From Hallerella sp963597395 (GTDB taxonomy: Bacteria; Fibrobacterota; Fibrobacteria; Fibrobacterales; Fibrobacteraceae): a stretch of DNA of 64,000 nt. Position 1 is the stretch's first letter; every line of letters begins with the position of its first letter. Under the pieces are notes generated by a model, which made no database searches, had not been told where the DNA came from, and saw nothing but the letters and a program-made list of their open reading frames with translations. This document shows positions 32,207 through 40,798 of this stretch, piece by piece. Location of the stretch: assembly GCA_963597395.1 (NCBI GenBank), contig CAVBPX010000001.1, forward strand, positions 1 to 64,000, in the 5' to 3' direction. Made by a program: the position numbers and the translations under genes.

Positions 32207-32796
32207 GGTTTTTCCCCTTCCGAAAATTCAATTTTTCGAATGACCCTCGCCGGGACGCCTCCCAAAAGAACGTTCGTAGGGAACTTTCCCGAGACGACGG
32301 CACCCGCCGCAACCACGGAATTTTCGCCGATTTCCGTTCCCTTGAGAATCGTCACGTTGTTTCCAATCCAGACGCGGTCCGCAATGCGAACGGGAAGGCG
32401 CTTTGCCGTACTGTGGAACCTATCGAGGGACGCCACCGCATGAAAATCCGAATCGTAAATTTCGACGTGCGTCCCGATAAGGACATTTTTTCCGATGGAA
32501 ATTCCCGGGCCTTCCGAAATGGCGACAAAGTGGTTCCCGAGCCAGGAATTTTCACCGACTTCAATCCGGGCGTCGGGCGTCCGCGGGTTCAAAAAAACAT
32601 AGGACGTCCAAAAATCCGTATCGCATTCGAGTCCGACGTGAACCTCTTTTTCGAAGAAAACGGTTCCCTGTCCGCGAGCAAGAACCGGGGCGGCTTTGAG
32701 CGGGCGGCCAAGAACCTTCGCGTCCGAAAGGAAGCGGTAAAAGGCGCGGCGGTATAGCGCACTGGCCTTGCGAAAAACCCTAAGGACGATATGCAT
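32203..32796 (-). CDS. Hexapeptide-repeat acetyltransferase (LbH, WbbJ-like)
   Basis: A 197-residue left-handed beta-helix enzyme. Imperfect hexapeptides run from about residue 80 (GENSWLGNHFVAIS) through IGKNVLIGTHVEIYDSDFHA, VRIADRVWIGNNVTILKGTEIGENSVVAAGAVV. The IYDSDFH His is the usual catalytic base. It probably N- or O-acetylates the amino sugar built by the neighbouring aminotransferase, comparable to FdtC/QdtC. It overlaps the aminotransferase gene by 17 nt. Confidence 0.85.
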   Translation of the reverse strand: MHIVLRVFRKASALYRRAFYRFLSDAKVLGRPLKAAPVLARGQGTVFFEKEVHVGLECDTDFWTSYVFLNPRTPDARIEVGENSWLGNHFVAISEGPGISIGKNVLIGTHVEIYDSDFHAVASLDRFHSTAKRLPVRIADRVWIGNNVTILKGTEIGENSVVAAGAVVSGKFPTNVLLGGVPARVIRKIEFSEGEKP

Positions 32797-33883
32797 TGAG
32801 AACCTCGATAACGCGGGAGACTTCGTCTTCCGTCATTTGCGGATACAGCGGAATGCTGAGTTCCGTTTTCGCAATTTCCTCGGCGACCGGAAACTTCAGG
32901 TGCGAAAATTCCGAATACGCCTGCTGCAAATGCGGCGGAACCGGGTAGTGGACAAGCGTTCCCACTTCGCACTTCGCCAAATATTTTTGCAGCGCATCCC
33001 GCGTTTTTGCGCGGACGGGAAAAATGTGCCACACGTTCTCGCCGGGATTTCCGGGCTGCGGCAAAAGAATTTCCGGATTGCGAATTTCATTCAGATAACG
33101 CCCGGCAATTTGGGCGCGCCTTGCGTTGTCCGCATCCAGACGTTTTAATTTGAGGGAAAGGACCGCGGCCTGGATTTCGTCGAGCCGTGAATTCATTCCC
33201 TTATACAGATTGACGTATTTTGTTTCGCTTCCGTAATTCGAAAGCGTACGAACCATCTTCGCAAGTTCCGCATCCGATGTCGTCACCGCGCCGCCGTCGC
33301 CCAGGGCTCCCAAATTTTTGCCGGGATAAAAACTGAACCCCGCCGCATCCCCGAACGAGCCGGCTCGCTTTCCACAGGAAACGGCACCGTGCCCCTGGGC
33401 CGCATCCTCGACAAAAATCAGCCGATGTTCCCTTGCAAAGTTCAAAAGTTCCGCGCCGGGGACGGCCCGGCCGTACAGGTCCACGGCCAAAAAAGCCTTG
33501 ACGTCCGCGGACATGGCCCGTTCGACGCCCTCGACGGAAAGGTTGTTTGTACGCGGATCCGGATCCGTAAAAACGGGGGCGAGGCCCGCTTCGCTTACGG
33601 CAAGGGCGGATGCGATATACGTGTTCGCGGGAACAATCACACGGTCGCCGGGAGAAAGGCGCTTCAATTCGACATACGCCCGAAAAATCAGGGTCAGCGC
33701 TTCGAGACCGTTTGCCACCCCGACGCAAAAGTCCGAACCGCAATACTCCGCAAAGGCTCTTTCGAAATTCGCACATTCCGCGCCGCGAATATACCAGCCG
33801 CTTCGAACGGCATCGTTCACCATTTTGGAAAGCTCCGGCTCAAAGGAGGCCGTCACGCGCGAAAGATCGAGATAGGGAATCAT
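32780..33883 (-). CDS. DegT/DnrJ/EryC1/StrS aminotransferase (FdtB/QdtB-like)
   Basis: A 367-residue PLP-dependent sugar aminotransferase. The Schiff-base Lys lies in FSFYPGKNLGALGDGGAV (near residue 186). GNGLEAL-like VGVANGLEALTLIF, VEDAAQGHGA and LYKGMNSRLDEIQAAVL are family signatures. Adjacent FdtA-type genes indicate the 3-amino-3,6-dideoxyhexose branch. The product would be a dTDP-3-amino sugar, and RmlA/RmlB, which supply its precursor, are not in the window. It overlaps the FdtA gene by 4 nt. Confidence 0.9.
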   Translation of the reverse strand: MIPYLDLSRVTASFEPELSKMVNDAVRSGWYIRGAECANFERAFAEYCGSDFCVGVANGLEALTLIFRAYVELKRLSPGDRVIVPANTYIASALAVSEAGLAPVFTDPDPRTNNLSVEGVERAMSADVKAFLAVDLYGRAVPGAELLNFAREHRLIFVEDAAQGHGAVSCGKRAGSFGDAAGFSFYPGKNLGALGDGGAVTTSDAELAKMVRTLSNYGSETKYVNLYKGMNSRLDEIQAAVLSLKLKRLDADNARRAQIAGRYLNEIRNPEILLPQPGNPGENVWHIFPVRAKTRDALQKYLAKCEVGTLVHYPVPPHLQQAYSEFSHLKFPVAEEIAKTELSIPLYPQMTEDEVSRVIEVLNAYRP

Positions 33884-34308
33884 CTTGCATTTCCCCGGGC
33901 CGCAGAAAAGGCGACAAACTCGGAATAGTCGCGGATGTAGTCCGCTTCATCGTATTCGTGCGACGCGAGCACAAGGCATATCGACCCCGAAGAAAAGCTC
34001 AATTCCTCGGCCCAGACTCCCGGCGGAACATAAACCCCGTAATAGGGCCTGTCCAGCCGAATTTTTTTTGAATGCGTTCCGTCGTCAATCTTTACGTCAA
34101 AGGCTCCCGATGCGGCAATCAACAGCTGATGGCAAAGCCTGTGCGCGTGTCCGCCGCGATTTTCGCCGCCCGGGATGTCGTAAAGGTAAAAGATCCTGTT
34201 GATTTCAAACGGAATGTCCTTAAAGCTTTCCAGTGCGGTCAAGGCACCGGACCGCTCGTGCGTCCGTCCGAATTCGAGATACCGACATCCGCCTATCAAA
34301 TTTTGCAC
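33880..34308 (-). CDS. dTDP-4-oxo-6-deoxyhexose 3,4-ketoisomerase (FdtA/QdtA-like)
   Basis: A 142-residue cupin of the WxcM-like family. FYLYDIPGGENRGGHAHRLCHQ (residues 40-61) carries His54 and His56, which correspond to the paired His residues of FdtA/QdtA that move the keto group from C4 to C3. DVKIDDG and YGVYVPPGVW complete the jelly-roll pattern. It supplies the 3-keto sugar to the aminotransferase downstream. Stereochemistry (fucose or quinovose series) cannot be decided from sequence. Confidence 0.85.
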   Translation of the reverse strand: MQNLIGGCRYLEFGRTHERSGALTALESFKDIPFEINRIFYLYDIPGGENRGGHAHRLCHQLLIAASGAFDVKIDDGTHSKKIRLDRPYYGVYVPPGVWAEELSFSSGSICLVLASHEYDEADYIRDYSEFVAFSAARGNAR

Positions 34309-34715
34309 CGGGCCTCCTTCCGAAACCCTTCAAAATCCCAAATGTAGTCGTCCGGGTCATAAGGCTCCGAGCTGAGGACAAGCGCCACGGAATTCGTCGA
34401 AAAATTGTCAAGCGTGCGAAAATGCATCGGGGGAATGTACAAACCCGAATAGGAGCGCCTGAGCGAAAAGCGCGTTTCCTCCCGGCCGTCGTGAATCAGC
34501 ACGTCAAAACTTCCGGAAAGTGCAACGATAAACTCGTGCTGCTTTTTAAAAGCATGGCTTCCGCGGATTTCGCCGCCCGGTACGTCGTAAATCCAGTAGC
34601 AACGGCGAACCTTGAAGGGAACATGCCGTTCCGACTCGATAAAGCTTAAATTTCCGCGATCGTCGAGCACTTTGGGCAGGGAAATTATTTGCGGACTTTG
34701 ACATGGCGGAATCAT
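34296..34715 (-). CDS. Second FdtA-like cupin with altered His pair
   Basis: A 139-residue paralogue of the following gene, overlapping it by 13 nt. WIYDVPGGEIRGSHAFKKQH (41-60) keeps His54 but has Phe56 where FdtA has the second His. The rest (DVLIHDG, YSGLYIPPMHFRTL, PDDYIWDFEGF) aligns well. It may be an inactive partner, act on a different sugar, or have another role. A much longer frame extends upstream, but it runs antisense to the diguanylate cyclase and is not credible. The ATG at 34715 has no clear ribosome site. First gene of the cluster. Confidence 0.75.
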   Translation of the reverse strand: MIPPCQSPQIISLPKVLDDRGNLSFIESERHVPFKVRRCYWIYDVPGGEIRGSHAFKKQHEFIVALSGSFDVLIHDGREETRFSLRRSYSGLYIPPMHFRTLDNFSTNSVALVLSSEPYDPDDYIWDFEGFRKEARCKI

Positions 34716-34811
34716 ATGGGATAAAATACAAAAAAAGGCGCTGTGCAAACGGACCTTTCGGCCAAAAGGCCAAGGACGGTCCTCCAAATATTTTGTAAAT
34801 TTTACTTTGAA

Positions 34812-35729
34812 ATGAACCCGAACGACGAAGCAAATCTCGAAAAGACGATTGCGGCAAGCACGCACACGCGTCCAATGCTCACCGCGGAACCGAGACCGCA
34901 TCTCATCGTTCTCTACCCGCGAGAACTTTTCCGACAGGTTCCGCTGTCCCAGGGAAAAACCGTCATCGGCCGCGGAACCGAAGCCGACATTCGCCTCGAA
35001 GACGAAATGATCTCGCGGCGGCACTGCGAACTTTCGTGGGACGGCAAGCGCGTCACCATCCGCGATCTCGACTCCACGAACGGAACATTTGTCGATGGGA
35101 CGCTCGTTTCGAACCGCGCCAAGACGGTTGATTCCGAAAACCGGCTGCAAATCGGGAAAATGGTTCTGAAGGTCGATTTCAAGGACCCGAGCGAAGAAGC
35201 CTTCGACAAGGAACTTTTCGAAGCCGCCACGACGGATCCGCTCACCAAGATACCCAACAGGCGTTCCTTTATGGAACGCGCGCTCGGCGAACTCGCCTGT
35301 GCACGGCGAAAGAACCTTTACGTCCACGCGATTATGTGCGACGTCGATCATTTTAAAAAAGTGAACGACACGTGGGGGCATCAGACGGGCGACATGATTC
35401 TTCGCGGAATCGCCCAAATCTTTACCCGCAACAAGCGCGAAAGCGACCTCTTTGCGCGCTACGGCGGCGAGGAATTCGTCTTTCTGCTCTCGGAAATGTC
35501 CAAGGCCGATGCGCTGAAAAGCGCGGAACGCCTGCGAAAAGCCGTCGAAAGTTACCGTTTTACATTTGAAGACAAGAAAATTCCCGTGACCATCTCCCTC
35601 GGCGTTGCAAGCTTCAAAGGGAAGGACATTCCCACCATCGACGCGATGATTACCGCCGCCGACCAAAACCTGTACTACGCCAAGGATCACGGAAGAAACC
35701 AGGTCATCGGAGACATTCCATCAACGTGA
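34812..35729 (+). CDS. FHA-GGDEF diguanylate cyclase
   Basis: A 305-residue cytosolic signalling protein. An FHA phosphothreonine-binding domain occupies about residues 40-120 (VIGRGTEADIRL at 51-62, SRRHCELSW at 68-76, STNGTFVDG at 88-96). A GGDEF domain follows with GGEEF at 218-222 and a product-inhibition I-site RESD at 209-212. It should make cyclic di-GMP. A GTG at 34743 would add 23 residues; I start at MNPND because the FHA fold begins after it. The stop overlaps the GTG start of the MATE gene. Confidence 0.88.
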   Translation: MNPNDEANLEKTIAASTHTRPMLTAEPRPHLIVLYPRELFRQVPLSQGKTVIGRGTEADIRLEDEMISRRHCELSWDGKRVTIRDLDSTNGTFVDGTLVSNRAKTVDSENRLQIGKMVLKVDFKDPSEEAFDKELFEAATTDPLTKIPNRRSFMERALGELACARRKNLYVHAIMCDVDHFKKVNDTWGHQTGDMILRGIAQIFTRNKRESDLFARYGGEEFVFLLSEMSKADALKSAERLRKAVESYRFTFEDKKIPVTISLGVASFKGKDIPTIDAMITAADQNLYYAKDHGRNQVIGDIPST

Positions 35730-37096
35730 CAAATTCCGTTGCATCCTCCAAGCTGAATTCCATCGGGACCGCCAGCATCCCGCGCCTCCTTCTCGCCTTT
35801 TCCGTCCCCGCCATTGTGAGCATGATCGTCGAATCGCTCTACAATATCGTTGATCGCTATTTTGTCGCGGCGGGCGTGGGCTACCTCGGCATCGCGGGAA
35901 TTACGCTGTGCTTCCCCATCAGCATTTTCATTATGGCGCTTTCGATGATCGTGGGCGTCGGCGGAAACACGCTCTTTGCCATCCGGCTCGGTGAAAAGAA
36001 ATACGGACAGGCCTCGCTCATTCTGAACAATTCCTTTGCGCTGCTCATCATCATGGCGCTGATTTCCTTTGTTCTCGGCGAAATCTTTATGGAGCCGCTT
36101 CTCCGGTCGTTCGGGGCAAGCGACGAGACCTTGCCGTATGCGGAGTCCTATATGCGAATCATTCTTCTCGGAGCCGTTTTCCAGACGGTGACGCCCGGAA
36201 TGAACCATTTTATCCGTTCGCTCGGACATCCCAAAACGGCCATGTTCCGCAACATGATAGGCGCGGGACTCAACACGTTTTTCGACTGGCTCTTTATTAT
36301 GAAGTTCCACTGGGGAATTGAAGGCGCCGCCTGGGCGACCATCCTCTCCCAATGCATCACGACCATTTTCGTCATGCAGTTCTTCTTCAAAAAATCAACG
36401 CCAATCCGCATTTCCTTAAGCGAGATGCGTCCCAGACTTCCCTACGTCCGGCGCATCTACATCATGGGGCTTCCGCCGAGCGTCATGCAAATTTGCAACA
36501 GCCTGATGAACGTCATTTTGAACAGGAGCCTCGTCCACTACGGAAACGCCTCTTCCTATGGCGGCGACCTGACCGTTTCCGCGTTCGGCATCATCAACAG
36601 CATTTCGATGCTCCTGATAATGCCCGTTATGGGATTCATCCAGGGCGGACAGCCCATCATCGGCTACAACTACGGGGCAAAATCCTACGGCCGCGTCAAA
36701 AAAACGCTCAAGCTTCTGCTGATTTTCGGCGTGGGATTTATGATGATCAGCTGGCTCATTGTGCAGTTCCGGGCCGAATGGCTCGTCGGATTCTTTACCG
36801 CGGACAATGCGCAGCTCACCGAACTTTCGGCGCGTTCCATGCGGGCGTTCCTCTTCGCGATTCCGATGATTGCCGTCGGAATGGTATGCGGAAACTTTTT
36901 CCAGGGGACGGGAAAGCCCGGACGCGCGATGTTCCTCAACATGTGCCGCCAGCTGATAGTCCTCATCCCGAGCCTTCTCGTGCTCCCGCTCTTTTTGGGA
37001 CTGCAGGGCGTCTTTTATGCAGGGCCTCTCTCCGATACCGTATCCGCGCTCATCTCCGTCATATTCCTGAAGTTCGAATTGCGGAAAATGCGCTAA
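35726..37096 (+). CDS. MATE-family efflux transporter
   Basis: A 456-residue membrane protein with about twelve segments. IPRLLLAFSVPAIVSMIVESLYNIVDRYFVA is the MATE N-terminal signature, and QGGQPIIGYNYGAKSYGRVKKTL in the middle is typical of the family. It exports organic cations or drugs by sodium or proton antiport. Translation begins at a GTG within the stop of the diguanylate cyclase gene (GTGA), so the two are coupled. A radical SAM gene follows after 4 nt. Confidence 0.93.
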   Translation: MTNSVASSKLNSIGTASIPRLLLAFSVPAIVSMIVESLYNIVDRYFVAAGVGYLGIAGITLCFPISIFIMALSMIVGVGGNTLFAIRLGEKKYGQASLILNNSFALLIIMALISFVLGEIFMEPLLRSFGASDETLPYAESYMRIILLGAVFQTVTPGMNHFIRSLGHPKTAMFRNMIGAGLNTFFDWLFIMKFHWGIEGAAWATILSQCITTIFVMQFFFKKSTPIRISLSEMRPRLPYVRRIYIMGLPPSVMQICNSLMNVILNRSLVHYGNASSYGGDLTVSAFGIINSISMLLIMPVMGFIQGGQPIIGYNYGAKSYGRVKKTLKLLLIFGVGFMMISWLIVQFRAEWLVGFFTADNAQLTELSARSMRAFLFAIPMIAVGMVCGNFFQGTGKPGRAMFLNMCRQLIVLIPSLLVLPLFLGLQGVFYAGPLSDTVSALISVIFLKFELRKMR

Positions 37097-37100
37097 CGCC

Positions 37101-37958
37101 GTGAAGTACGCCTACATCGAAATCACCGAAAACTGCAACCTTGCATGCCCCTTCTGCCCGAGCCGTTCCCTCAAAAGCCGCGGAGAAATGCCCGTCGAGC
37201 TTTTCGAAAAAATCCTCGAGCGCCTGCGCGGAAACGTCCATGAAATTTTTCTTCACGTTTTGGGCGAACCGCTTCTGCATTCCCGGTTTCCGCAAATTCT
37301 CGACGCCGCCGAACGTTTCGGTTTTCCGGTGAATCTCACGACCAACGGGACCTTCATCGAAAAATACGCCCAAACGCTTTTGCAGACAACCTCCGTCCGG
37401 CAAATCAACTTTTCGACCCACGCCTACGCCTACCTTTCCGAAGAAGCGGCCCGAAAAGCCCTCGACGGCACGATTCGCTTTGTGCAAAGGCTTTGCGAAG
37501 TCCGGCCACAGGTCTATGTGAACTTTCGGCTTTGGAACGAACGCTCGGACGCCCGCTCCGAAGCTTGGAACGATACCGTTCTCCGCGCCCTTTCCGAAAG
37601 CTTCCGGACGGAAATTCGCCTCCCGAAATTTTCGGCCAGGCACAAGAGCTTTCCCGTCGCGGGCAGGGTGTATCTGCACAGGGACTCCCGCTTTGCATGG
37701 CCCACCGGCGAAGGCGAACTTTCGGAGCGCGGCACGTGCCACGGCATCATCGACCAGTGCGCCGTTCTCGTAAACGGGACGGTTGTCCCCTGCTGCCTCG
37801 ACTGCACAGGGAAAATCCCGCTCGGAAAGTTTCCCGAAGATTCCTTCGACAAAATCTTTCAGGGCGAAAAGAGCCGTAAAATTGCGGACGGATTTCGTTC
37901 GCACAAATTAATCGACCCGTTCTGCAGGCGATGCACTTTTGCAAGAAGGTTCCCATGA
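37101..37958 (+). CDS. Radical SAM/SPASM-like protein
   Basis: A 285-residue protein. The cluster Cys12, Cys16 and Cys19 (ENCNLACPFCPS) and HVLGEPLLH form the radical SAM core. The C-terminus has CAVLVNGTVVPCCLDCTG and CRRCTF, a SPASM/twitch-like set of extra Cys for auxiliary clusters. These enzymes usually modify peptides or cofactors; the target is unknown. Start GTG at 37101. The end overlaps trmB by 4 nt. Confidence 0.85.
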   Translation: MKYAYIEITENCNLACPFCPSRSLKSRGEMPVELFEKILERLRGNVHEIFLHVLGEPLLHSRFPQILDAAERFGFPVNLTTNGTFIEKYAQTLLQTTSVRQINFSTHAYAYLSEEAARKALDGTIRFVQRLCEVRPQVYVNFRLWNERSDARSEAWNDTVLRALSESFRTEIRLPKFSARHKSFPVAGRVYLHRDSRFAWPTGEGELSERGTCHGIIDQCAVLVNGTVVPCCLDCTGKIPLGKFPEDSFDKIFQGEKSRKIADGFRSHKLIDPFCRRCTFARRFP

Positions 37959-38641
37959 AAGGAAACTCCAAAGAAGTCGAAAGCAACCAGGAAGGCATCC
38001 ACCGCGACCTCGAAAAGCTCGTTTTGCGGTATTTGTCCGCGGAATACAAGCGCCCGATTGCCGACCACACAAAAGCCTCTTTTGAAAAAGCGGCCCGGTT
38101 CCTCGAACCTTTCCGCGCCCCGGTCGTCCTCGATTCCGGCTGCGGCACCGGGCTTTCGACGCTCTCGCTCGCCAAACGCTATCCCGAAAACCCCGTCCTG
38201 GGAATCGACAAGTCCGAAATCCGGCTAGGAAAGGCCGAACTTCAAAGCGCGGCAACCGACGGGGTTCCGTCGAACGTGCTTTTTGTCCGCGCCGAACTGG
38301 TCGATTTTTGGAGGCTCGCCCTGCAAGAAAACTGGGACGTCCGCTTTCACGCGCTGTTTTACCCGAACCCGTGGCCCAAGCAGTCCGAACTCCGCTACCG
38401 CTTTCACGCCCACCCGGTCTTTCCGACGCTTCTTCGGCTCTCACCCGAGATAGAACTTCGCACCAACTGGAAAATCTACGCGGACGAGTTCCGCGCGGCG
38501 CTCGAAACGGCAAACGAAAAAATGCACCGCTACACGAAAATCCTCGAAGAGGAATTTTCCCCCAAAGTTCCAATCTCCGCATTCGAAAAAAAATTCATGG
38601 ACAGCGGGCACACGCTTTTCCGCGTCACGGCTGGGCAGTAA
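37955..38641 (+). CDS. trmB: tRNA (guanine-N7)-methyltransferase
   Basis: A 228-residue class I methyltransferase making m7G46 in tRNA. The SAM loop is LDSGCGTGLSTLSLA (about residues 53-67), followed by GIDKSEIRL and the TrmB hallmark YPNPWPKQSELRYRFHAHP. The ATG at 37955 has AAGG 5 nt before it and overlaps the radical SAM stop (ATGA); an ATG 24 nt upstream is less likely. A bidirectional terminator follows. Confidence 0.9.
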   Translation: MKGNSKEVESNQEGIHRDLEKLVLRYLSAEYKRPIADHTKASFEKAARFLEPFRAPVVLDSGCGTGLSTLSLAKRYPENPVLGIDKSEIRLGKAELQSAATDGVPSNVLFVRAELVDFWRLALQENWDVRFHALFYPNPWPKQSELRYRFHAHPVFPTLLRLSPEIELRTNWKIYADEFRAALETANEKMHRYTKILEEEFSPKVPISAFEKKFMDSGHTLFRVTAGQ

Positions 38642-38643
38642 AC

Positions 38644-38694
38644 AAAAAATTCCCCGCATCGCTGCGGGGAATTTTTTTCAGCCGAAACCGGCTG
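38644..38694. terminator. Bidirectional terminator between trmB and pckG
   Basis: AATTCCCCGC pairs with GCGGGGAATT (38648-38673) and has A-runs upstream and T-runs downstream, so it works on both strands. A second stem, CAGCCG with CGGCTG (38679-38694), is followed on the minus strand by seven A. It separates convergent trmB and pckG. Confidence 0.9.
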
Positions 38695-38708
38695 AACCAA
38701 CAAGGAAA

Positions 38709-40568
38709 TTAAGCCTTGTTCAGACGATCCTGAATCATATCGATGATTTCGGAAAGTTCCTTCGGGAGGTGCTTGCCGAACTTCGGATAGTGATTTTCCT
38801 TCACGTCCACGAGTTCCTTCTTCCAGCCTTCCACGTCAACCTTGAGGATTTCCGGGAGGGTCTTCTTGTAGTATTCGGCGAGGCCGTCGGTGTTGAGGGT
38901 CTTCGGCATGTAACCGATCGGAGTCTCGACAACGTTGGAGTCGTCACCGTTGCAACGGTCGAAGATCCAGGCGAGGACGCGGCTGTTGTCGCCGTAGCCC
39001 GGCCACATGAATCCGCCCGGGAGCTCTGCGTTGTTCGGGTCCTTGCGGAACCAGTTCACGTAGAAGATCTTCGGGAGCTTGTCGGCGGTCGTAGCCTTGC
39101 CGATGTCGATCCAGTGCTTGAAGTAGTCGCCCATGTTGTAACCGCAGAACGGGAGAATCGCAAACGGGTCGCGGCGAATCTTGCCGACCTGGGAAGCGTC
39201 AATCGTGGAAGCGGCAGTGATTTCGGAACCGACGATGGAGCCGAGGAACACGCCGTGGTTCCAGTTGAGGGACTGGTGAACCAGAGGAATCGTCGAGGGA
39301 CGACGACCGCCGAAGAGGATAGCGGAGATAGGCACGCCGGCCGGATCTTCCCATTCCTTCGCAATGCACGGGCACTGCTTGGCCGGAGCGGTGAAGCGGG
39401 CGTTCGGGTGAGCCATTTCTTCGCCCTTCGGAGCCTTGTCCTTCGGGAGAGCGTCACGGGACTTGCCCTTCCAGTCAATGAGCTTGCCCTTCGCCGGATA
39501 GCCGATGCCTTCCCACCACACGTCGCCGTCTTCGGTGAGAGCGCAGTTCGTGTAGATGGTGTTCTTTTCGGCCGAAATAAGAGCGTTCTTGTTGGATTCC
39601 GCCGAAGTGCCCGGAGCAACGCCGAAGAAGCCGGCTTCCGGGTTGATGGCATAAAGACGACCGTCCTTGCCAAACTTCATCCATGCGATATCGTCGCCGA
39701 TGGTCTCAACCTTCCAGCCCGGAATGGTCGGGATGAGCATCGCGAGGTTCGTCTTGCCGCAAGCGGACGGGAATGCGCCCGTCACATACTTGACTTCACC
39801 CTTCGGGTTCGTGAGCTTGAGGATGAGCATGTGTTCGGCGAGCCAGCCTTCGTCGCGAGCGAGAACGGTCGCGATGCGGAGGGCAAAGCACTTCTTGCCG
39901 AGGAGGGCGTTTCCACCGTAGCCCGAACCGTAGGACCACACGAGGTGTTCTTCCGGGAACTGGGTGATGTACTTGTATTCGACGTCAGCGCACGGCCAAA
40001 CGCCGTTGTCCTTTTCGCACTTGCGAAGAGGCTTTCCGACGGAGTGGAGGCACGGAACGAATTCGGCGTTGATGTCCGCATTGAAAATGTCGAGAACCTT
40101 CTTGCCGGCGCGGGTCATGATGTCCATGTTGAGCACGACATATTCGGAGTCGGTGATTTCAATGCCGTTCTTGGAAATGGCGGAACCGAGCGGGCCCATG
40201 CAGAACGGAATCACATACATCGTGCGGCCATGCATACAGCCCTTGTAAAGTTCGCGCATGGTCTGCTTCAGTTCGGACGGGTCGATCCAGTGGTTGGTCG
40301 GACCCGCATCTTCTTCCTTCACGGAAGAGATGAACGTACGGGATTCGACGCGGGCAACATCAGACGGGAGGGAACGGAACAGGTAGCAGTTTTCTTTCTT
40401 TGCGAGCTTGGTTGCAAGACCTGCGTCCACGCACTTCTGCATGAGGCGATCGTATTCTTCCTGGGAACCGTCAACGACAACCACGTCGTCCGGTTCGCAC
40501 ATAGCGATCATTTCATTCACCCAAGTAGAAATCTTCGGGTGCTTGATGTCGTTAAGAGTAAGAGACAT
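38709..40568 (-). CDS. pckG: Phosphoenolpyruvate carboxykinase (GTP)
   Basis: A 619-residue enzyme interconverting oxaloacetate and PEP with GTP/GDP. The P-loop is GAFPSACGKTNLAML with its reactive Cys, and GDDIAWMKFGKDG, FGGRRPSTIPLV and GFMWPGYGDNSRVLAWIFDR are GTP-class signatures. In succinate-producing Fibrobacter the enzyme is expected to run toward oxaloacetate, a family- and context-based inference. AGGAG lies 7 nt before the ATG; the frame extends 28 codons upstream without support. A TTCGAAT-T-ATTCGAA palindrome lies in its leader. Confidence 0.96.
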   Translation of the reverse strand: MSLTLNDIKHPKISTWVNEMIAMCEPDDVVVVDGSQEEYDRLMQKCVDAGLATKLAKKENCYLFRSLPSDVARVESRTFISSVKEEDAGPTNHWIDPSELKQTMRELYKGCMHGRTMYVIPFCMGPLGSAISKNGIEITDSEYVVLNMDIMTRAGKKVLDIFNADINAEFVPCLHSVGKPLRKCEKDNGVWPCADVEYKYITQFPEEHLVWSYGSGYGGNALLGKKCFALRIATVLARDEGWLAEHMLILKLTNPKGEVKYVTGAFPSACGKTNLAMLIPTIPGWKVETIGDDIAWMKFGKDGRLYAINPEAGFFGVAPGTSAESNKNALISAEKNTIYTNCALTEDGDVWWEGIGYPAKGKLIDWKGKSRDALPKDKAPKGEEMAHPNARFTAPAKQCPCIAKEWEDPAGVPISAILFGGRRPSTIPLVHQSLNWNHGVFLGSIVGSEITAASTIDASQVGKIRRDPFAILPFCGYNMGDYFKHWIDIGKATTADKLPKIFYVNWFRKDPNNAELPGGFMWPGYGDNSRVLAWIFDRCNGDDSNVVETPIGYMPKTLNTDGLAEYYKKTLPEILKVDVEGWKKELVDVKENHYPKFGKHLPKELSEIIDMIQDRLNKA

Positions 40569-40599
40569 ATAGGAACTCCTATTTTGTTTTACGTTACGT

Positions 40600-40614
40600 T
40601 TCGAATAATTCGAA
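40600..40614. promoter_or_regulatory. Inverted repeat in the pckG leader
   Basis: TTCGAAT, one A, then ATTCGAA form a perfect 7-bp inverted repeat with a 1-nt centre, 32 nt upstream of the pckG start. The symmetry suits a dimeric repressor or activator site. No bound factor is recognised. Confidence 0.35.
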
Positions 40615-40798
40615 CGGCTAGAAAATAGAAAATATTTGCCGGACAATGCCAATCTTTTTTGCGCCGAAACATTTCCCGTCCCCGAAACGGATTTTCAAAG
40701 CCCGTGAAAAGGACATTTTTTAAAGAATTTGACCGATTTTCGCCTTTTCCCGTGAAAATTACATAGATTACAGACGTTAAAAACATAAGGGATTTCCG

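Noticed and set aside
34716..35690. Long N-terminal extension of the first FdtA-like gene
   Set aside because: It is antisense to the FHA-GGDEF protein, and cupins of this family are about 140 residues.
38769..40628. 619-codon open frame antisense to pckG
   Set aside because: Shadow of codon bias opposite a certain enzyme gene; composition is Arg/Val/Glu-rich without any motif.
40700..40798. Sigma-70 promoter of glgC from TTGACC near 40728
   Set aside because: No acceptable -10 box lies at 16-18 nt from this hexamer, so I do not call it.
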